64,000 nucleotides of DNA from the NCBI RefSeq assembly GCF_032380675.1, contig NZ_JAWDIX010000004.1:1-64000 (forward strand), in the 5' to 3' direction. Position numbers and translations under genes: made by a program. Under the pieces are notes generated by a model that saw only the letters and a program-made list of their open reading frames with translations, was not told where the DNA came from and did no database searches. The stretch comes from Anaerolentibacter hominis (lineage in GTDB: Bacteria; Bacillota; Clostridia; Lachnospirales; Lachnospiraceae). This document shows, in pieces, positions 50,058 through 58,729 of the stretch; the first letter of the stretch is position 1, and each line of letters begins with the position of its first letter.

Positions 50058-50537
50058 TTGAAAGCAAAAGATATTGCGCAGATCGGGCTTATGACAGGAG
50101 TCATGATTGCCGGGAAAGAAGCGCTGGCATTTCTGCCCAACATTGAGCTGGTGACTCTGTTTGTTATTCTCTTTACCTTGGTTTTAAAGGGAAAGGTGCT
50201 TTTTGTTATTTATACCTTTGTTGCGGTGGAGGGACTGCTCTACGGCTTCGGAGGGACTTGGTGGGTTGTTTATCTGTACATCTGGCCCCTGCTTGCGGGG
50301 ATAACCTGGCTGTGCAGGAAGAATACATCGGCGGTCCTGTGGGCGGTTCTGGCGGGAGCGTTTGGAATGGCCTTCGGGGCGCTCAGCGCCATACCTTATT
50401 TTTTTATAGGGGGAGCCGGAATGGCAGCGGCCTATTGGGTAAGCGGGATTCCATTTGATGTCATGCACTGTGTCAGCAATTTTATCTTGACATTGGTGTT
50501 ATTTAAGCCAATGTATAAAGTAATTGAGAAATTATAA
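50058..50537 (+). CDS. ECF transporter S (substrate-binding) component
   Basis: A 159-residue integral membrane protein with five to six helices (IAQIGLMTGVMIAGKEALAFLPNIELVTLFVILF, FVAVEGLLYGFGG, LCRKNTSAVLWAVLAGAFGMAFGALSAI). The conserved SA/FGMAFGA and the compact size match ECF S components, which load vitamins before docking on a shared energising module (EcfA, A', T) that is not present here. TTG start at 50058 with GAGGAGAGGG upstream. It is tied to the DUF4430 gene by 15 bp. The DUF4430 partner points to a corrinoid or another vitamin; substrate not proven. A terminator follows. Confidence 0.8.
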   Translation: MKAKDIAQIGLMTGVMIAGKEALAFLPNIELVTLFVILFTLVLKGKVLFVIYTFVAVEGLLYGFGGTWWVVYLYIWPLLAGITWLCRKNTSAVLWAVLAGAFGMAFGALSAIPYFFIGGAGMAAAYWVSGIPFDVMHCVSNFILTLVLFKPMYKVIEKL

Positions 50538-50569
50538 GGAGCCTGTGCGGATTGCCGCGCAGGCTCCTT
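50536..50569 (+). terminator. terminator after the ECF S-component gene
   Basis: AAGGAGCCTGTGCGG (50536-50550) pairs with the GCCGCGCAGGCTCCTT side (about 50554-50569), ending TTG. The stop codon lies in the stem. Confidence 0.75.
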
Positions 50570-50585
50570 TGTGCGTTTTTTCTAT

Positions 50586-51509
50586 TTATGCGGCGGTATC
50601 CTGCTTCGTCTTTTTCCTGCCCGCCCGCTTAAGATCTGGTTTCGTCTCCGTGATCACAATGGCCAGCAGTATGAGGACACAGCCTGCCGCCATCCGTCCG
50701 CTCATATGCTCGCCGAGCAGCAATATGGAAAAGAATACTCCGAAGACACACTCTGTGGAGAGTATCAGGGATGCCGTAGTGGCGGAAGTGTATTTTTGGC
50801 ATACCGTCTGCAGTAGAAATGCCGTCATCGTGCTCATAAGCCCCAGATACAGCATACCCGCTATTATACCCGGCTGGAACGCGTTGGCCGGGAAGCCGCC
50901 GTCCATAATTGGCGCGCAGATCCAGGAAAATATGGCCGCAAAGGCGATTTGAAGCAGAGTTAAGCATACCGGGTCCTGGAGCTTGGCGTACCGGTCAAGA
51001 AAGACAAAATGTATGGCATAGCCTACCCCGCAGAGCAGCGTTAGGATATCTCCGATATTTATCCCGCCCCCGCTGCCATCCAGAGACAGAAGAGCGATCC
51101 CGGCAAAGGATGAAGCTGCTGCCAGCAGACAGAACAGGTCGGGCTTTTTGCGGTTGATAAACCAATGCAGAAAAGGCACAAGAACCACATAGATGGTGGT
51201 GATAAACGCATTTTTCCCCGCGGTTGTATATTTACAGCCTATCGTTTGCACAGCATAGCTTATAAACAAAAAGAAACCCAGAATCGCGCCGGAACGCAGC
51301 AGAGGAATGTTGATTGCCTTTAACTTCCTGTGAAAGATCAGAACCAGGCCCAGAGCGCCTATGGTAAAACGAAAGGCAAGCATATAAATAGGAGGGATCA
51401 GATCCAGGGAATTTTTTACGATAACAAAGGCAAATCCCCAGATGATACTGGTTAAAAGCAGGCCGGCGGAGGCCAGAAGGCTTATTTTCTTGGTGCTGGC
51501 TGTTGGCAT
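50586..51509 (-). CDS. EamA/DMT-family transporter
   Basis: A 307-residue protein with ten helices in two EamA repeats. First repeat includes SIIWGFAFVIVKNSLDLIPPIYMLAFRFTIGALGL, second IIAGMLYLGLMSTMTAFLLQTVCQKYTSATTASLILSTECVFGVFF. The latter ends with the usual E/P residues of the DMT motif. The family exports or imports amino acids, sugars or other metabolites; the substrate is unknown. Start at 51509; convergent with the ECF gene. A second EamA gene, more divergent, is at 55.6 kb. No operon partner. Confidence 0.88.
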   Translation of the reverse strand: MPTASTKKISLLASAGLLLTSIIWGFAFVIVKNSLDLIPPIYMLAFRFTIGALGLVLIFHRKLKAINIPLLRSGAILGFFLFISYAVQTIGCKYTTAGKNAFITTIYVVLVPFLHWFINRKKPDLFCLLAAASSFAGIALLSLDGSGGGINIGDILTLLCGVGYAIHFVFLDRYAKLQDPVCLTLLQIAFAAIFSWICAPIMDGGFPANAFQPGIIAGMLYLGLMSTMTAFLLQTVCQKYTSATTASLILSTECVFGVFFSILLLGEHMSGRMAAGCVLILLAIVITETKPDLKRAGRKKTKQDTAA

Positions 51510-51628
51510 GATGCGTCCCCCTCTAATGTTAACGCCGGCACCTTCCGGGCCATGCGGTTATATAAGAACGGCAGAGAGCCAATGCCCTCTGCCGGATTTT
51601 AATTCCTATTATTCTTTCTGATTCCTGC

Positions 51629-52738
51629 TTAGATCATTTTTCTATACATATCATACAGGATTTCATCCGTAATCTCAATAGGATTATTCAGCATATTCGG
51701 ATGATGGCTTGCCGCAACCAGTTCATCCAGCTGTTTCTCATCTATATTAAATTCTTTCAGATCGGTAAGTACGCCCACATCTTTCTTCAGCTGAGCAATC
51801 TCATCTGCCATAGCGTCTACACTGTCAAAGCCCACTGTCTTGGCAAAATTCTGTACACGGGGATCTACTTTGTTTACTCTGGCAAAATAGTCCAGGGTAA
51901 GCGCGCAGGCTTCGCCATGTGCAATGTGGAACATGCTGGTCAGAGGATAAGAGCAGGCGTGGCTGGAAGTGGTTTTCGGAAGGTTGAACGCAAGGCCCGC
52001 GATAACAGAAGCCTGGCACATTTTGGTTCTGGCATGAACGTCAGAGCCATCCTTCACCACACGGCGCAGATATTTAAACACAAGGCGGGTTGCGTGCTCT
52101 GCCATAGCATCACAGATCGGCTGATGATTTACGCTCCAGTATGCTTCAACAGCATGGCAGAGTACATCCAGACCGGTGGAAGCAGTGATCCTGGGCGGTA
52201 CGGACAGGGTCATCTGAGGATCAATGATGGCATAAGTAGGATAGAAATTGTTGCTGACAACCGGGGCCTTCTTGTTCAGATCATGATCGGTCAGTACCGA
52301 AACACCGGTTACTTCACTGCCGGTTCCTGCGGTTGTAGGAACAGCGATCAGAGGCAGATGTTCAGCCGGAAGAGCAACGCCGGTTCCATGATATTTTACA
52401 ATAGAGTCATCTGTTTTACAGGTTGTAGCAGCTGCCTTGGCGCAGTCCATTGCGCTGCCGCCGCCCAGAGCCAGCACAAATTCTGCTTTCTGCTCTTTTA
52501 AAACGTTCGCGCAGTTATCTACATTTACAACAGTGGGGTTTGGCTCTACATCAGAGTAAATGCTGATCAGGCGTCCGTCTGAATTTTTCATAATCTTGTC
52601 GGCAAGCCCATTCTGTGCAAAGAAAGGGTCGCTGACTAATACACCGTTCTTTAAGTTGTTTTCCTCTAAAATTTTACCGATACGGTCCATTGCGCCGTCT
52701 TCAAAGATTACAGTTGTCGGGTGAAAATATTTCCACAT
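51629..52738 (-). CDS. iron-containing alcohol dehydrogenase
   Basis: A 369-residue, metal-dependent, NAD(P)-linked alcohol dehydrogenase of the group III type. Landmarks: GGGSAMDCAKAAA (nucleotide loop), PTTAGTGSEVTGVSVL, LCHAVEAYWS, and HIAHGEACAL with a metal His. Metal ligands Asp, His, His, His are likely from the DLN, CHAVEA and HIAHG/ASHHPN segments. The start at 52738 is favoured (MWKYFHP, with GGAGG upstream). It reduces short-chain aldehydes or oxidises alcohols in fermentation; close relatives include butanol and propanediol dehydrogenases. It lies downstream of a 400-500-nt structured region and the split transketolase genes, all on the minus strand. Confidence 0.92.
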   Translation of the reverse strand: MWKYFHPTTVIFEDGAMDRIGKILEENNLKNGVLVSDPFFAQNGLADKIMKNSDGRLISIYSDVEPNPTVVNVDNCANVLKEQKAEFVLALGGGSAMDCAKAAATTCKTDDSIVKYHGTGVALPAEHLPLIAVPTTAGTGSEVTGVSVLTDHDLNKKAPVVSNNFYPTYAIIDPQMTLSVPPRITASTGLDVLCHAVEAYWSVNHQPICDAMAEHATRLVFKYLRRVVKDGSDVHARTKMCQASVIAGLAFNLPKTTSSHACSYPLTSMFHIAHGEACALTLDYFARVNKVDPRVQNFAKTVGFDSVDAMADEIAQLKKDVGVLTDLKEFNIDEKQLDELVAASHHPNMLNNPIEITDEILYDMYRKMI

Positions 52739-53187
52739 AATATCCTCCATTCCGAAGCGTTACAACAGGAGATCCGCACCAGGCGGTGCGGAGTAATTGA
52801 ATTTGTGACGCTTCCCCACAAATTCGGGTATTAAGGAAGAGATGTGTTATCCCTATACCGTGCTCCTTGCTTGTTCAATAGTTTCTTTATGCTGCCGCAG
52901 GATGAAATCCCCGCAAAACTATATACACAGCAGACAACACCGTCTGAATTTATATATTAAGGAAGCCAACCGGCATTGTTTGCTGTGTCTATACACTGTT
53001 AAAAATTTAACTTGCCTCTTTCGCTGTTGATTGTATCACATTTTTTTGAAAAGTCATCACCTATTCTGAAAAACTGTGGATTTCCATAAAAATAAAAGCG
53101 ATTGAAGCTATTTCATGGACAAAAGTATGAAAAGATTCCAGTATTTTCTGCCAACAGCGATGCAGCAGGGGCTAAATATTTATTGGA
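52739..53187 (-). promoter_or_regulatory. long structured leader of the alcohol dehydrogenase gene
   Basis: About 450 bp with no gene. Minus-strand pairings: 52755-52765 (complement of AAGCGTTACAA) with 52803-52813, enclosing CCGCACC/GGTGCGG; and 52799-52807 with 52817-52825 (9 bp). These two share 52803-52807, so cannot form together. Further up, ACAGCAGACAA (about 52930) can pair with TTGTTTGCTGT (about 52976), and the 11-mer TATTAAGGAAG occurs twice (52829 and about 52956). An attenuator or switch is likely, but I do not recognise a known riboswitch. Confidence 0.45.
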
Positions 53188-53226
53188 TTTATAAAGGCCG
53201 CAAACCCTGCCTGCGGCCTTTATAAA
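53188..53226 (-). terminator. terminator of the transketolase operon
   Basis: A 15-bp perfect stem (53188-53202 TTTATAAAGGCCGCA; 53212-53226 TGCGGCCTTTATAAA) just after the tktB-type stop at 53238. Confidence 0.8.
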
Positions 53227-53237
53227 ATAAAAGCTAA

Positions 53238-54176
53238 TTATTTTCTGGAAATAGCCTTTTTGGCTGCTGCCACGATATCCTCCGGCGTCATTTTGTATTC
53301 TTCCAGAAGGAACGGCAGGAATCCAACCTGGCCGAAGCGGTCCTGAATACCAACCATCTCAACGGGAGTGGGAGCTTCCTTGGCAAGCGCTTCCGCTACT
53401 GCGGAACCCATGCCGCCGACTACACTGGAGTTCTCACAGGTGACTACTGCGCCGGTTTTCTTAGCGGATGCAATGACCGTCTGGGTATCCAGAGGTTTAA
53501 TGGTATGGATATTAATTAATTCAGCATCAATACCCTCTGCTTTCAGAAGTTCAACTGCCTTCTGAGCCTGAGCAACCATAATGCTGGAGGCGAAGATGGA
53601 GACATCTTTTCCTTCTTTGATGGTATCTGCCTTAAACAGATCAAAATGATAGATGGCCGGATCGAATACATCCTCCACAAGTTTACGGCTCATACGGATG
53701 TAAACCGGACCTTCATATACGGCAACGGCGTCAATCGCCTGCTCCAGCTGAACCGGGTCCACGACATCCAGGATCACCAGGTTAGGAATACCGCGTAACA
53801 CTGCGATATCCTCCACACTCATGTGGGTACCGCCGTTTAACTCAGCCGTAAGACCGGCATCGGTACCGATGATTTTAACATTATTGCCTGCATAAGCAAT
53901 AGACAGAGTAATCTGGTCACAGATTCTTCTGGATGAAAAAGCGGTGAAGGTGGTCGTAAAGGGAATGAATCCATAGGAAGCCATGCCGGCCGCCACACAG
54001 GCCATATTCGCCTCGGCGATACCGCAGTCAACGACCCGGTCCGGATAATGCTTTCTCACATCGAATGTACCGTTGGAACGGGAAAGATCTGATTCCACCA
54101 TCACAACTTTATCGTTTTTACCCATCAGGTCAATCATTTTCTCACATAAAACGACACGCATTTCTTTATTTGCCAT
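53238..54176 (-). CDS. transketolase, C-terminal subunit
   Basis: The pyrimidine-binding and C-terminal half of a split transketolase, 312 residues. It contains the Pyr domain (about 5-170, CGIAEANMACVAAGMASYG with the Glu that activates thiamine diphosphate, FTTTFTAFSSRR) and the C domain (about 185-312, KTGAVVTCENSSVVGGMGSAVAEAL). Together with the partner at 54327 it would carry out two-carbon transfers between xylulose 5-phosphate and other sugars, the non-oxidative pentose phosphate step that follows arabinose breakdown. Start 54176 is the first Met after a gap with hairpins (ATTCTGCAG/CTGCAGAAT at 54193-54219); the longer frame from 54227 has no SD. Split genes are common in Clostridia. 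Confidence 0.93.
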   Translation of the reverse strand: MANKEMRVVLCEKMIDLMGKNDKVVMVESDLSRSNGTFDVRKHYPDRVVDCGIAEANMACVAAGMASYGFIPFTTTFTAFSSRRICDQITLSIAYAGNNVKIIGTDAGLTAELNGGTHMSVEDIAVLRGIPNLVILDVVDPVQLEQAIDAVAVYEGPVYIRMSRKLVEDVFDPAIYHFDLFKADTIKEGKDVSIFASSIMVAQAQKAVELLKAEGIDAELINIHTIKPLDTQTVIASAKKTGAVVTCENSSVVGGMGSAVAEALAKEAPTPVEMVGIQDRFGQVGFLPFLLEEYKMTPEDIVAAAKKAISRK

Positions 54177-54326
54177 GATTTTATACCCATGCATTCTGCA
54201 GAACCAATTACTGCAGAATCTGCCCACGTAAGCCTAACAAAGCTGGCTTCTATAAAAACAGGCTGAAAGAAGGGCAGTCCGCATCTCTTCCCTTTCTCTT
54301 TTCTTTCTTTCAGCCTTCTTCTATTG

Positions 54327-55148
54327 TTAAGATAACTCTTTCAGCGCCTGTTCCTTCATTTCCGGTGTGAAGGTCATATAATGGCAGGTGACTCCAGTGC
54401 CCTCCACGAAAGAAACACCTTTACCCTTTACGGTGTTCATAATGATAATGGAAGGAGCACCCTTTTTGGCCTTTGCTTCGGCGATTGCGCCGTCAATTGC
54501 TTCCACATCATGCCCGTCAACGGTATAGGTATTGAAACCAAAGGCACCCCATCTTGCCGCGGGATCGCCAAGGCTCATAACTTCCTCGGTTGTTCCGTCA
54601 ATCTGAGCGTTGTTATGATCCAGGAAAATTATCAGGTTATCCAGTTTAAACTGAGAAGCGGCCATAGCGGCCTCCCAGACCTGACCCTCATCGCTTTCAC
54701 CGTCACCGATGATAGCATATACATAGGAATCTTCTTTTAAAAGCTTGGCTGCTTTTGCCATACCGATGGCGCAGGACACGCCCTGTCCCAGGGAACCGGT
54801 TGTCATGTCGATACCAGGTGTACGGTTCATATCACAATGACTGGGAAGATTGGTGTAAGGCTTATTTAATGTATGTAACATTTCCAGCGGGAAAAATCCC
54901 TTCGCCGCCAGAGCCGCATACACAGCAGGACCGGCATGTCCTTTGGAACAAACCAACCGGTCTCTCCCCTCCATCTTCGGATTTTCCGGGTCTACTTTCA
55001 TTACATCAAAATACAGAACAGAAAGCAGATCTGCGATAGAAAGAGAGCCGCCGATATGACCCTGACCTAATGTTGCGATACAGTCTACGGTCAAATAACG
55101 GATTTGTTTGGCCTTTTCTTCCAACATCATTTTTTTTGCGCTATCCAT
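54327..55148 (-). CDS. transketolase, N-terminal subunit
   Basis: The thiamine-diphosphate (PP) half of a split transketolase, 273 residues. Seen: GHIGGSLSIADLLSVLYFDVM, CSKGHAGPAVYAALA, TPGIDMTTGSLGQG and GDGESDEGQVWEAAMAASQFKLDNLIIFLDHNNAQID, where GDGES...NN is the ThDP/Mg motif. The AGGAAGG in front of the ATG at 55148 is good. It is followed by the C-terminal subunit after 150 bp with an inverted repeat (AGGCTGAAAGAA 54260-54271, TTCTTTCAGCCT 54305-54316), which may tune the ratio of the two. The heterotetramer should form a full enzyme. Confidence 0.94.
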   Translation of the reverse strand: MDSAKKMMLEEKAKQIRYLTVDCIATLGQGHIGGSLSIADLLSVLYFDVMKVDPENPKMEGRDRLVCSKGHAGPAVYAALAAKGFFPLEMLHTLNKPYTNLPSHCDMNRTPGIDMTTGSLGQGVSCAIGMAKAAKLLKEDSYVYAIIGDGESDEGQVWEAAMAASQFKLDNLIIFLDHNNAQIDGTTEEVMSLGDPAARWGAFGFNTYTVDGHDVEAIDGAIAEAKAKKGAPSIIIMNTVKGKGVSFVEGTGVTCHYMTFTPEMKEQALKELS

Positions 55149-55591
55149 TTGAGATACCTTCCTTTCGTTTGTCTACCATCCTTTTGCTGATCCGCCGATG
55201 GCAAGGTTGCTTCTATAAATATGTCCGCAAAAATTTTGCTAATATCAATGATAGCATAGAGCGCAGCACGGCGCAATCGTTTCTTCCAAAAATATAGACA
55301 AAAATGAAAAATCAGTGTTTACTTTTCGCAGGAAAGAAGCTACAATAAAAAACAGTATGAATTCGCAATTAGGCTTAAAAACGGCCTAAAATGAGAGATA
55401 GAGCGAAACAAAAAGGGGAAGAGGGAAGAATGAAAAATGAAATAATAGGTTGAAATATTTTCAAAGTATTGATGCAGAATACATAAAAAACAGGGATAAA
55501 ATTATGAGATGGAGGCCATGCATGCCCGAATGGAGTCCCCTGTTTTAGAAGAGGGCGTTAAAATCTGCCCGGGCAGTCTCACGGCCTGGCT
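55149..55591. other. gene-free region between tkt and EamA genes
   Basis: About 440 bp. It includes the minus-strand start region of the transketolase genes, a low-complexity purine run with the 16-mer GAAGAGGGAAGAATGA (55418-55433, repeat of 32040-32055), and, just before the EamA gene, a possible hairpin AACAGGG...CCCTGTT (about 55490-55555) with a GCCCGGGC palindrome near 55569. No open frame or known RNA is seen. Confidence 0.4.
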
Positions 55592-55600
55592 GTGAAAAGC

Positions 55601-56518
55601 ATGGAATTTCAAATGAAAAAATATGGACTTCTGGTCTTACTGGCGCTGATCTGGTCGACCCATTTTACAGTTTTGAATATCGCAAATAAAGCGGTTCACC
55701 CCTTTGTGGTAGGCATGACGATCCGTTTCCTGACGTTTCTGCTGCTGACGGTGGCGATTGTCAAAACCGGTGAAATAAAAAAGTTGTTTTCTATAAAAGG
55801 TGTTTGGTGGAAATTGATCCTGATCGGTATTCTGGGCTATCTGTTAGATGCCACATCTTTTATGGGATTTCAGGTATCCGATGCCAACACAGGAACTATT
55901 CTGCTGAAAACAGATGTGTTGATGGCAAATATTACTTCCGTCATTATTTTTAAAGAAAAATTCACCAAGAAGGACTGGCTGTTCACAATTACTATGCTGG
56001 CCGGTGTTGCTATGATACTGGGAATTAATCCTCTCCATCTGAAATTTGATGCCGGCAGTATTTTCTTTATATTAAGCGCCTTCTTTGTAACGATGAACGC
56101 TTTTACGATCAAGAGTGTACAGCACAGTGAACATAAGGTTTCCAATAATATAATTGCGTATTATAATAACTTTATAACCATGCTTCTCTTCCTGGCTTCC
56201 TCATTGATTATAGGGGTACAGGGGGAAGTGAAAACACTATTTACCAGTTCCAATATCGGAGTGTGCATTGCGATAGGCGGTGTGATGCAGTTTTTAATTT
56301 ACATGGTATATTATATCTGTCTGGACCGGTTCCCGGTTTGGATTGTGAAGGTATTCCTGCTGCTGATCCCGCTGTTTACCCTGGTTTATAGTATGATTTT
56401 GTTTGGACAGATGCCGGGAATTTCCCATCTGATCGGCACACTGATTATCATTGCCAGTGCGGTGGGCATTATCTGTGAGCAGAAAAATAAAAGCGCGGCA
56501 GCAGAGCCTGCTTCCTAG
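55601..56518 (+). CDS. EamA/DMT-family transporter
   Basis: A 305-residue, ten-helix transporter. Two EamA halves: LLVLLALIWSTHFTVLNIANKAVHPFVVGMTIRF and LGYLLDATSFMGFQVSDANTGTILLKTDVLMANITSVIIFKEK (end of the first half, with the usual F(K)E motif), and VCIAIGGVMQFLIYMVYYICLDRFPVWIVKVFLLLIPLFTLVYSMILFGQMP. It differs from the minus-strand copy at 50.6 kb. Possible starts: GTG 55592, ATG 55601, ATG 55613; none has a clear SD, so the true start is open. It is 17 bp before the nuclease-like gene. Substrate unknown. Confidence 0.82.
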   Translation: MEFQMKKYGLLVLLALIWSTHFTVLNIANKAVHPFVVGMTIRFLTFLLLTVAIVKTGEIKKLFSIKGVWWKLILIGILGYLLDATSFMGFQVSDANTGTILLKTDVLMANITSVIIFKEKFTKKDWLFTITMLAGVAMILGINPLHLKFDAGSIFFILSAFFVTMNAFTIKSVQHSEHKVSNNIIAYYNNFITMLLFLASSLIIGVQGEVKTLFTSSNIGVCIAIGGVMQFLIYMVYYICLDRFPVWIVKVFLLLIPLFTLVYSMILFGQMPGISHLIGTLIIIASAVGIICEQKNKSAAAEPAS

Positions 56519-56535
56519 AGAGGAAGGAACAAGGC

Positions 56536-57273
56536 GTGGAATTTCGGGAAGCCTGTGACAGGATTGTATTTCAGGAAAGACAAAAGAATGGAATCGGCAC
56601 GCTGGGGGAGAAGACCGTCCACGCGGTGCTGAAACAGTATTATGAGCCGGATGAGAGCCGTCACGAACAGAAGGTGGACGGCTTTTATGCGGATGTGGTT
56701 ACTGGAAACGGGGAGATCCTGGAAATTCAGACCCGCTCCTTTGACCGCCTCAGAAAGAAGCTGGAAGTATTTCTTCCCAGCTATCCGGTTACCGTCATTT
56801 ATCCTATTCCCTCGAGAAAATGGATATACTGGATTGACGATGACGGGACGATGTCAAAACCCAGAAAGTCCGGCAAACAGGGGAGACCCTGGGACGCGTT
56901 TTATGAACTGTATAAGATCAAGCCTTTTCTGACAGAGGAGAACCTGACCCTTAAGATTGTGCTTCTGGATATGGAGGAATTCCGCCTGCTCAACGGCTGG
57001 AGCCGGGACAAAAAGCGGGGATCTTCCCGCTATGACCGGATTCCCAGGGAGCTGATCCAGGAGATTATCTTAAAAGGCCCTGCGGATTATCAGCGCTATA
57101 TGATGCCGGAACTGGGGAAAGAATTTACGGTAAAGGATTATAAAGCGGCGGCGAAAACCACGGATCGGATTGCGGGAAAAGCACTGCATCTGCTAAATTA
57201 CGTGGGAGCGGTGGAGCAGATTGGCATGAAAGGGCGGGCATATGTCTATGCGCGCAGGGAAGTGAATCGTTAA
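56536..57273 (+). CDS. unrecognised protein with possible PD-(D/E)XK nuclease fold and C-terminal winged helix
   Basis: A 245-residue soluble protein that I cannot assign to a named family. Residues about 20-80 fit the core of a PD-(D/E)XK nuclease: a helix with GTLGEKTVHAVLKQYY, then an acidic residue (DGFYADVV, Asp), and EILEIQT (Glu, then Gln in the third position, as in some members). A basic middle (KPRKSGKQGRPW, RDKKRGSSRYD) and a C-terminal segment (about 170-245, VKDYKAAAKTTDRIAGKALHLLNYVGAVEQIG) follow, which looks like a winged-helix. GTG start at 56536 with GAGGAAGG 10 nt upstream. It lies 14 bp upstream of the yaaO-type gene. Role could be DNA processing or repair, not shown by anything else. 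Confidence 0.5.
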   Translation: MEFREACDRIVFQERQKNGIGTLGEKTVHAVLKQYYEPDESRHEQKVDGFYADVVTGNGEILEIQTRSFDRLRKKLEVFLPSYPVTVIYPIPSRKWIYWIDDDGTMSKPRKSGKQGRPWDAFYELYKIKPFLTEENLTLKIVLLDMEEFRLLNGWSRDKKRGSSRYDRIPRELIQEIILKGPADYQRYMMPELGKEFTVKDYKAAAKTTDRIAGKALHLLNYVGAVEQIGMKGRAYVYARREVNR

Positions 57274-57287
57274 GAGGCAGGTGGAAA

Positions 57288-58688
57288 ATGGACAGTCTTT
57301 ATGAGCGCCTGAGTGCATATGGTGAGGGGGATTATTATCCCATGCATATGCCGGGTCATAAACGAAACGAAGTATTAATGGGGATGTGCGATCCCTGCCG
57401 GATTGATATTACAGAAATAGATGGCTTTGATAATCTTTCTCATCCGGAGGGGATTTTAAAGGAACTGGAAGAGGAGGCGGGAGCCCTCTACGGCGGTGCA
57501 AGGACCTTTTGCCTGGTGAACGGCAGTACGTCCGGGCTTCTGGCCGGTATTGGCGCCCTTACCCGTCCGGGAGATAAGGTGCTGATGAGCCGGAACTGCC
57601 ACAAATCGGTTTATAACGCGGTGGTAATCAACCAGCTGCATCCGGTATATCTGTATCCGGATACAGATCCGGATACCGGTATTGCCGTGGGGGTGCGGCC
57701 GGAGCAGGTGGAGAGGAAGCTAAAGGAAGACCCGCAGATCCGGCTGGTGATCCTGGTTTCACCCACCTATGAGGGGGTGCTCTCCGACGTAAAAGAAATC
57801 GGAAGGGCAGCCCACAGTTATCATGTTCCCCTTTTGGTGGACGGGGCCCACGGTGCGCATTTTGGCTTTCACAGGTATTTCCCGCCCTCCGCAGTGTCAG
57901 AGGGAGCGGATATAACGGTTCACAGTATACACAAAACGCTGCCGGCTTTTACCCAGACAGCGCTTTTGCATATTCAGGGACCTTTTATTTCAGAAGAGCG
58001 GATGAAGCGATATATTAATATGTATCAGACAACCAGTCCATCCTATGTGCTGATGGCAGGGATCGGACGCTGTGTCAATGTGCTGCGGGAGCAGGGACAG
58101 CCGCTCTTTGAAAAGCTGGCGCGCAATATTGACAGATTTACCGGTCAAATGGAGCAGCTGCGGCATTTGTCGCTGATGAAGCAGCCAGAGGGTTACCGTA
58201 AAGACCCCTCCAAACTGGTCATATTGGCCGGCGGGACGGTGAGCGGTCCGCAGCTCGCGGACCGGCTGAGGCGGGAATTTCATATAGAGACCGAGATGGA
58301 AGGGCCGGATTATGTTCTGGCGATGACCGGTATTGGTGACCGGGACGAGGGATTCCAGCGTCTGGCGGAAGCGCTTTGCAGGATAGACCGGGAACTGAGG
58401 CCGGCGCAGATACCCGCCGCCGCGGGGAGAACGCTGCCTGAAGCAGTTAAGGCGGCAGAGGCATGGGAGGTTCTGGAATCGGAATGTATGGAACTTCCGC
58501 TAAACGAGAGCCGCGGCCGGATTGCGGGTGAGTATATCTCTTTGTATCCTCCGGGAATTCCTCTGTTAGTACCGGGTGAGAGAATTACCGGAGAGTTTCT
58601 GGATTTTGCCGCCGGTGCCCGCACTGCTGGGCTTACACTCCATGGACTTGGCAAAACGGGCAGAATAAAAGTAGATGGACACAGTTAA
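57288..58688 (+). CDS. Orn/Lys/Arg decarboxylase-family PLP enzyme (YaaO-like)
   Basis: A 466-residue PLP-dependent aspartate-aminotransferase-fold enzyme. Seen: PMHMPGHKRN near the N-terminus, VNGSTSGLLAGI, the PLP-Lys in HSIHKTLPAFTQTALLHI, DGAHGAHFGFH with the Asp that pairs with the pyridine nitrogen. Length matches the short YaaO/SpeA-type group in Firmicutes. Its place ahead of the guanylate-kinase-like gene and holB is the same as B. subtilis yaaO. The substrate (lysine, arginine or other) is not known. It overlaps nothing and is 15 nt from the upstream gene, so probably co-transcribed. Confidence 0.9.
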   Translation: MDSLYERLSAYGEGDYYPMHMPGHKRNEVLMGMCDPCRIDITEIDGFDNLSHPEGILKELEEEAGALYGGARTFCLVNGSTSGLLAGIGALTRPGDKVLMSRNCHKSVYNAVVINQLHPVYLYPDTDPDTGIAVGVRPEQVERKLKEDPQIRLVILVSPTYEGVLSDVKEIGRAAHSYHVPLLVDGAHGAHFGFHRYFPPSAVSEGADITVHSIHKTLPAFTQTALLHIQGPFISEERMKRYINMYQTTSPSYVLMAGIGRCVNVLREQGQPLFEKLARNIDRFTGQMEQLRHLSLMKQPEGYRKDPSKLVILAGGTVSGPQLADRLRREFHIETEMEGPDYVLAMTGIGDRDEGFQRLAEALCRIDRELRPAQIPAAAGRTLPEAVKAAEAWEVLESECMELPLNESRGRIAGEYISLYPPGIPLLVPGERITGEFLDFAAGARTAGLTLHGLGKTGRIKVDGHS

Positions 58689-58729
58689 CGGAAGCTGTCC
58701 GTAATCGGCAGAGAGAAGAAGGGAGTTTC

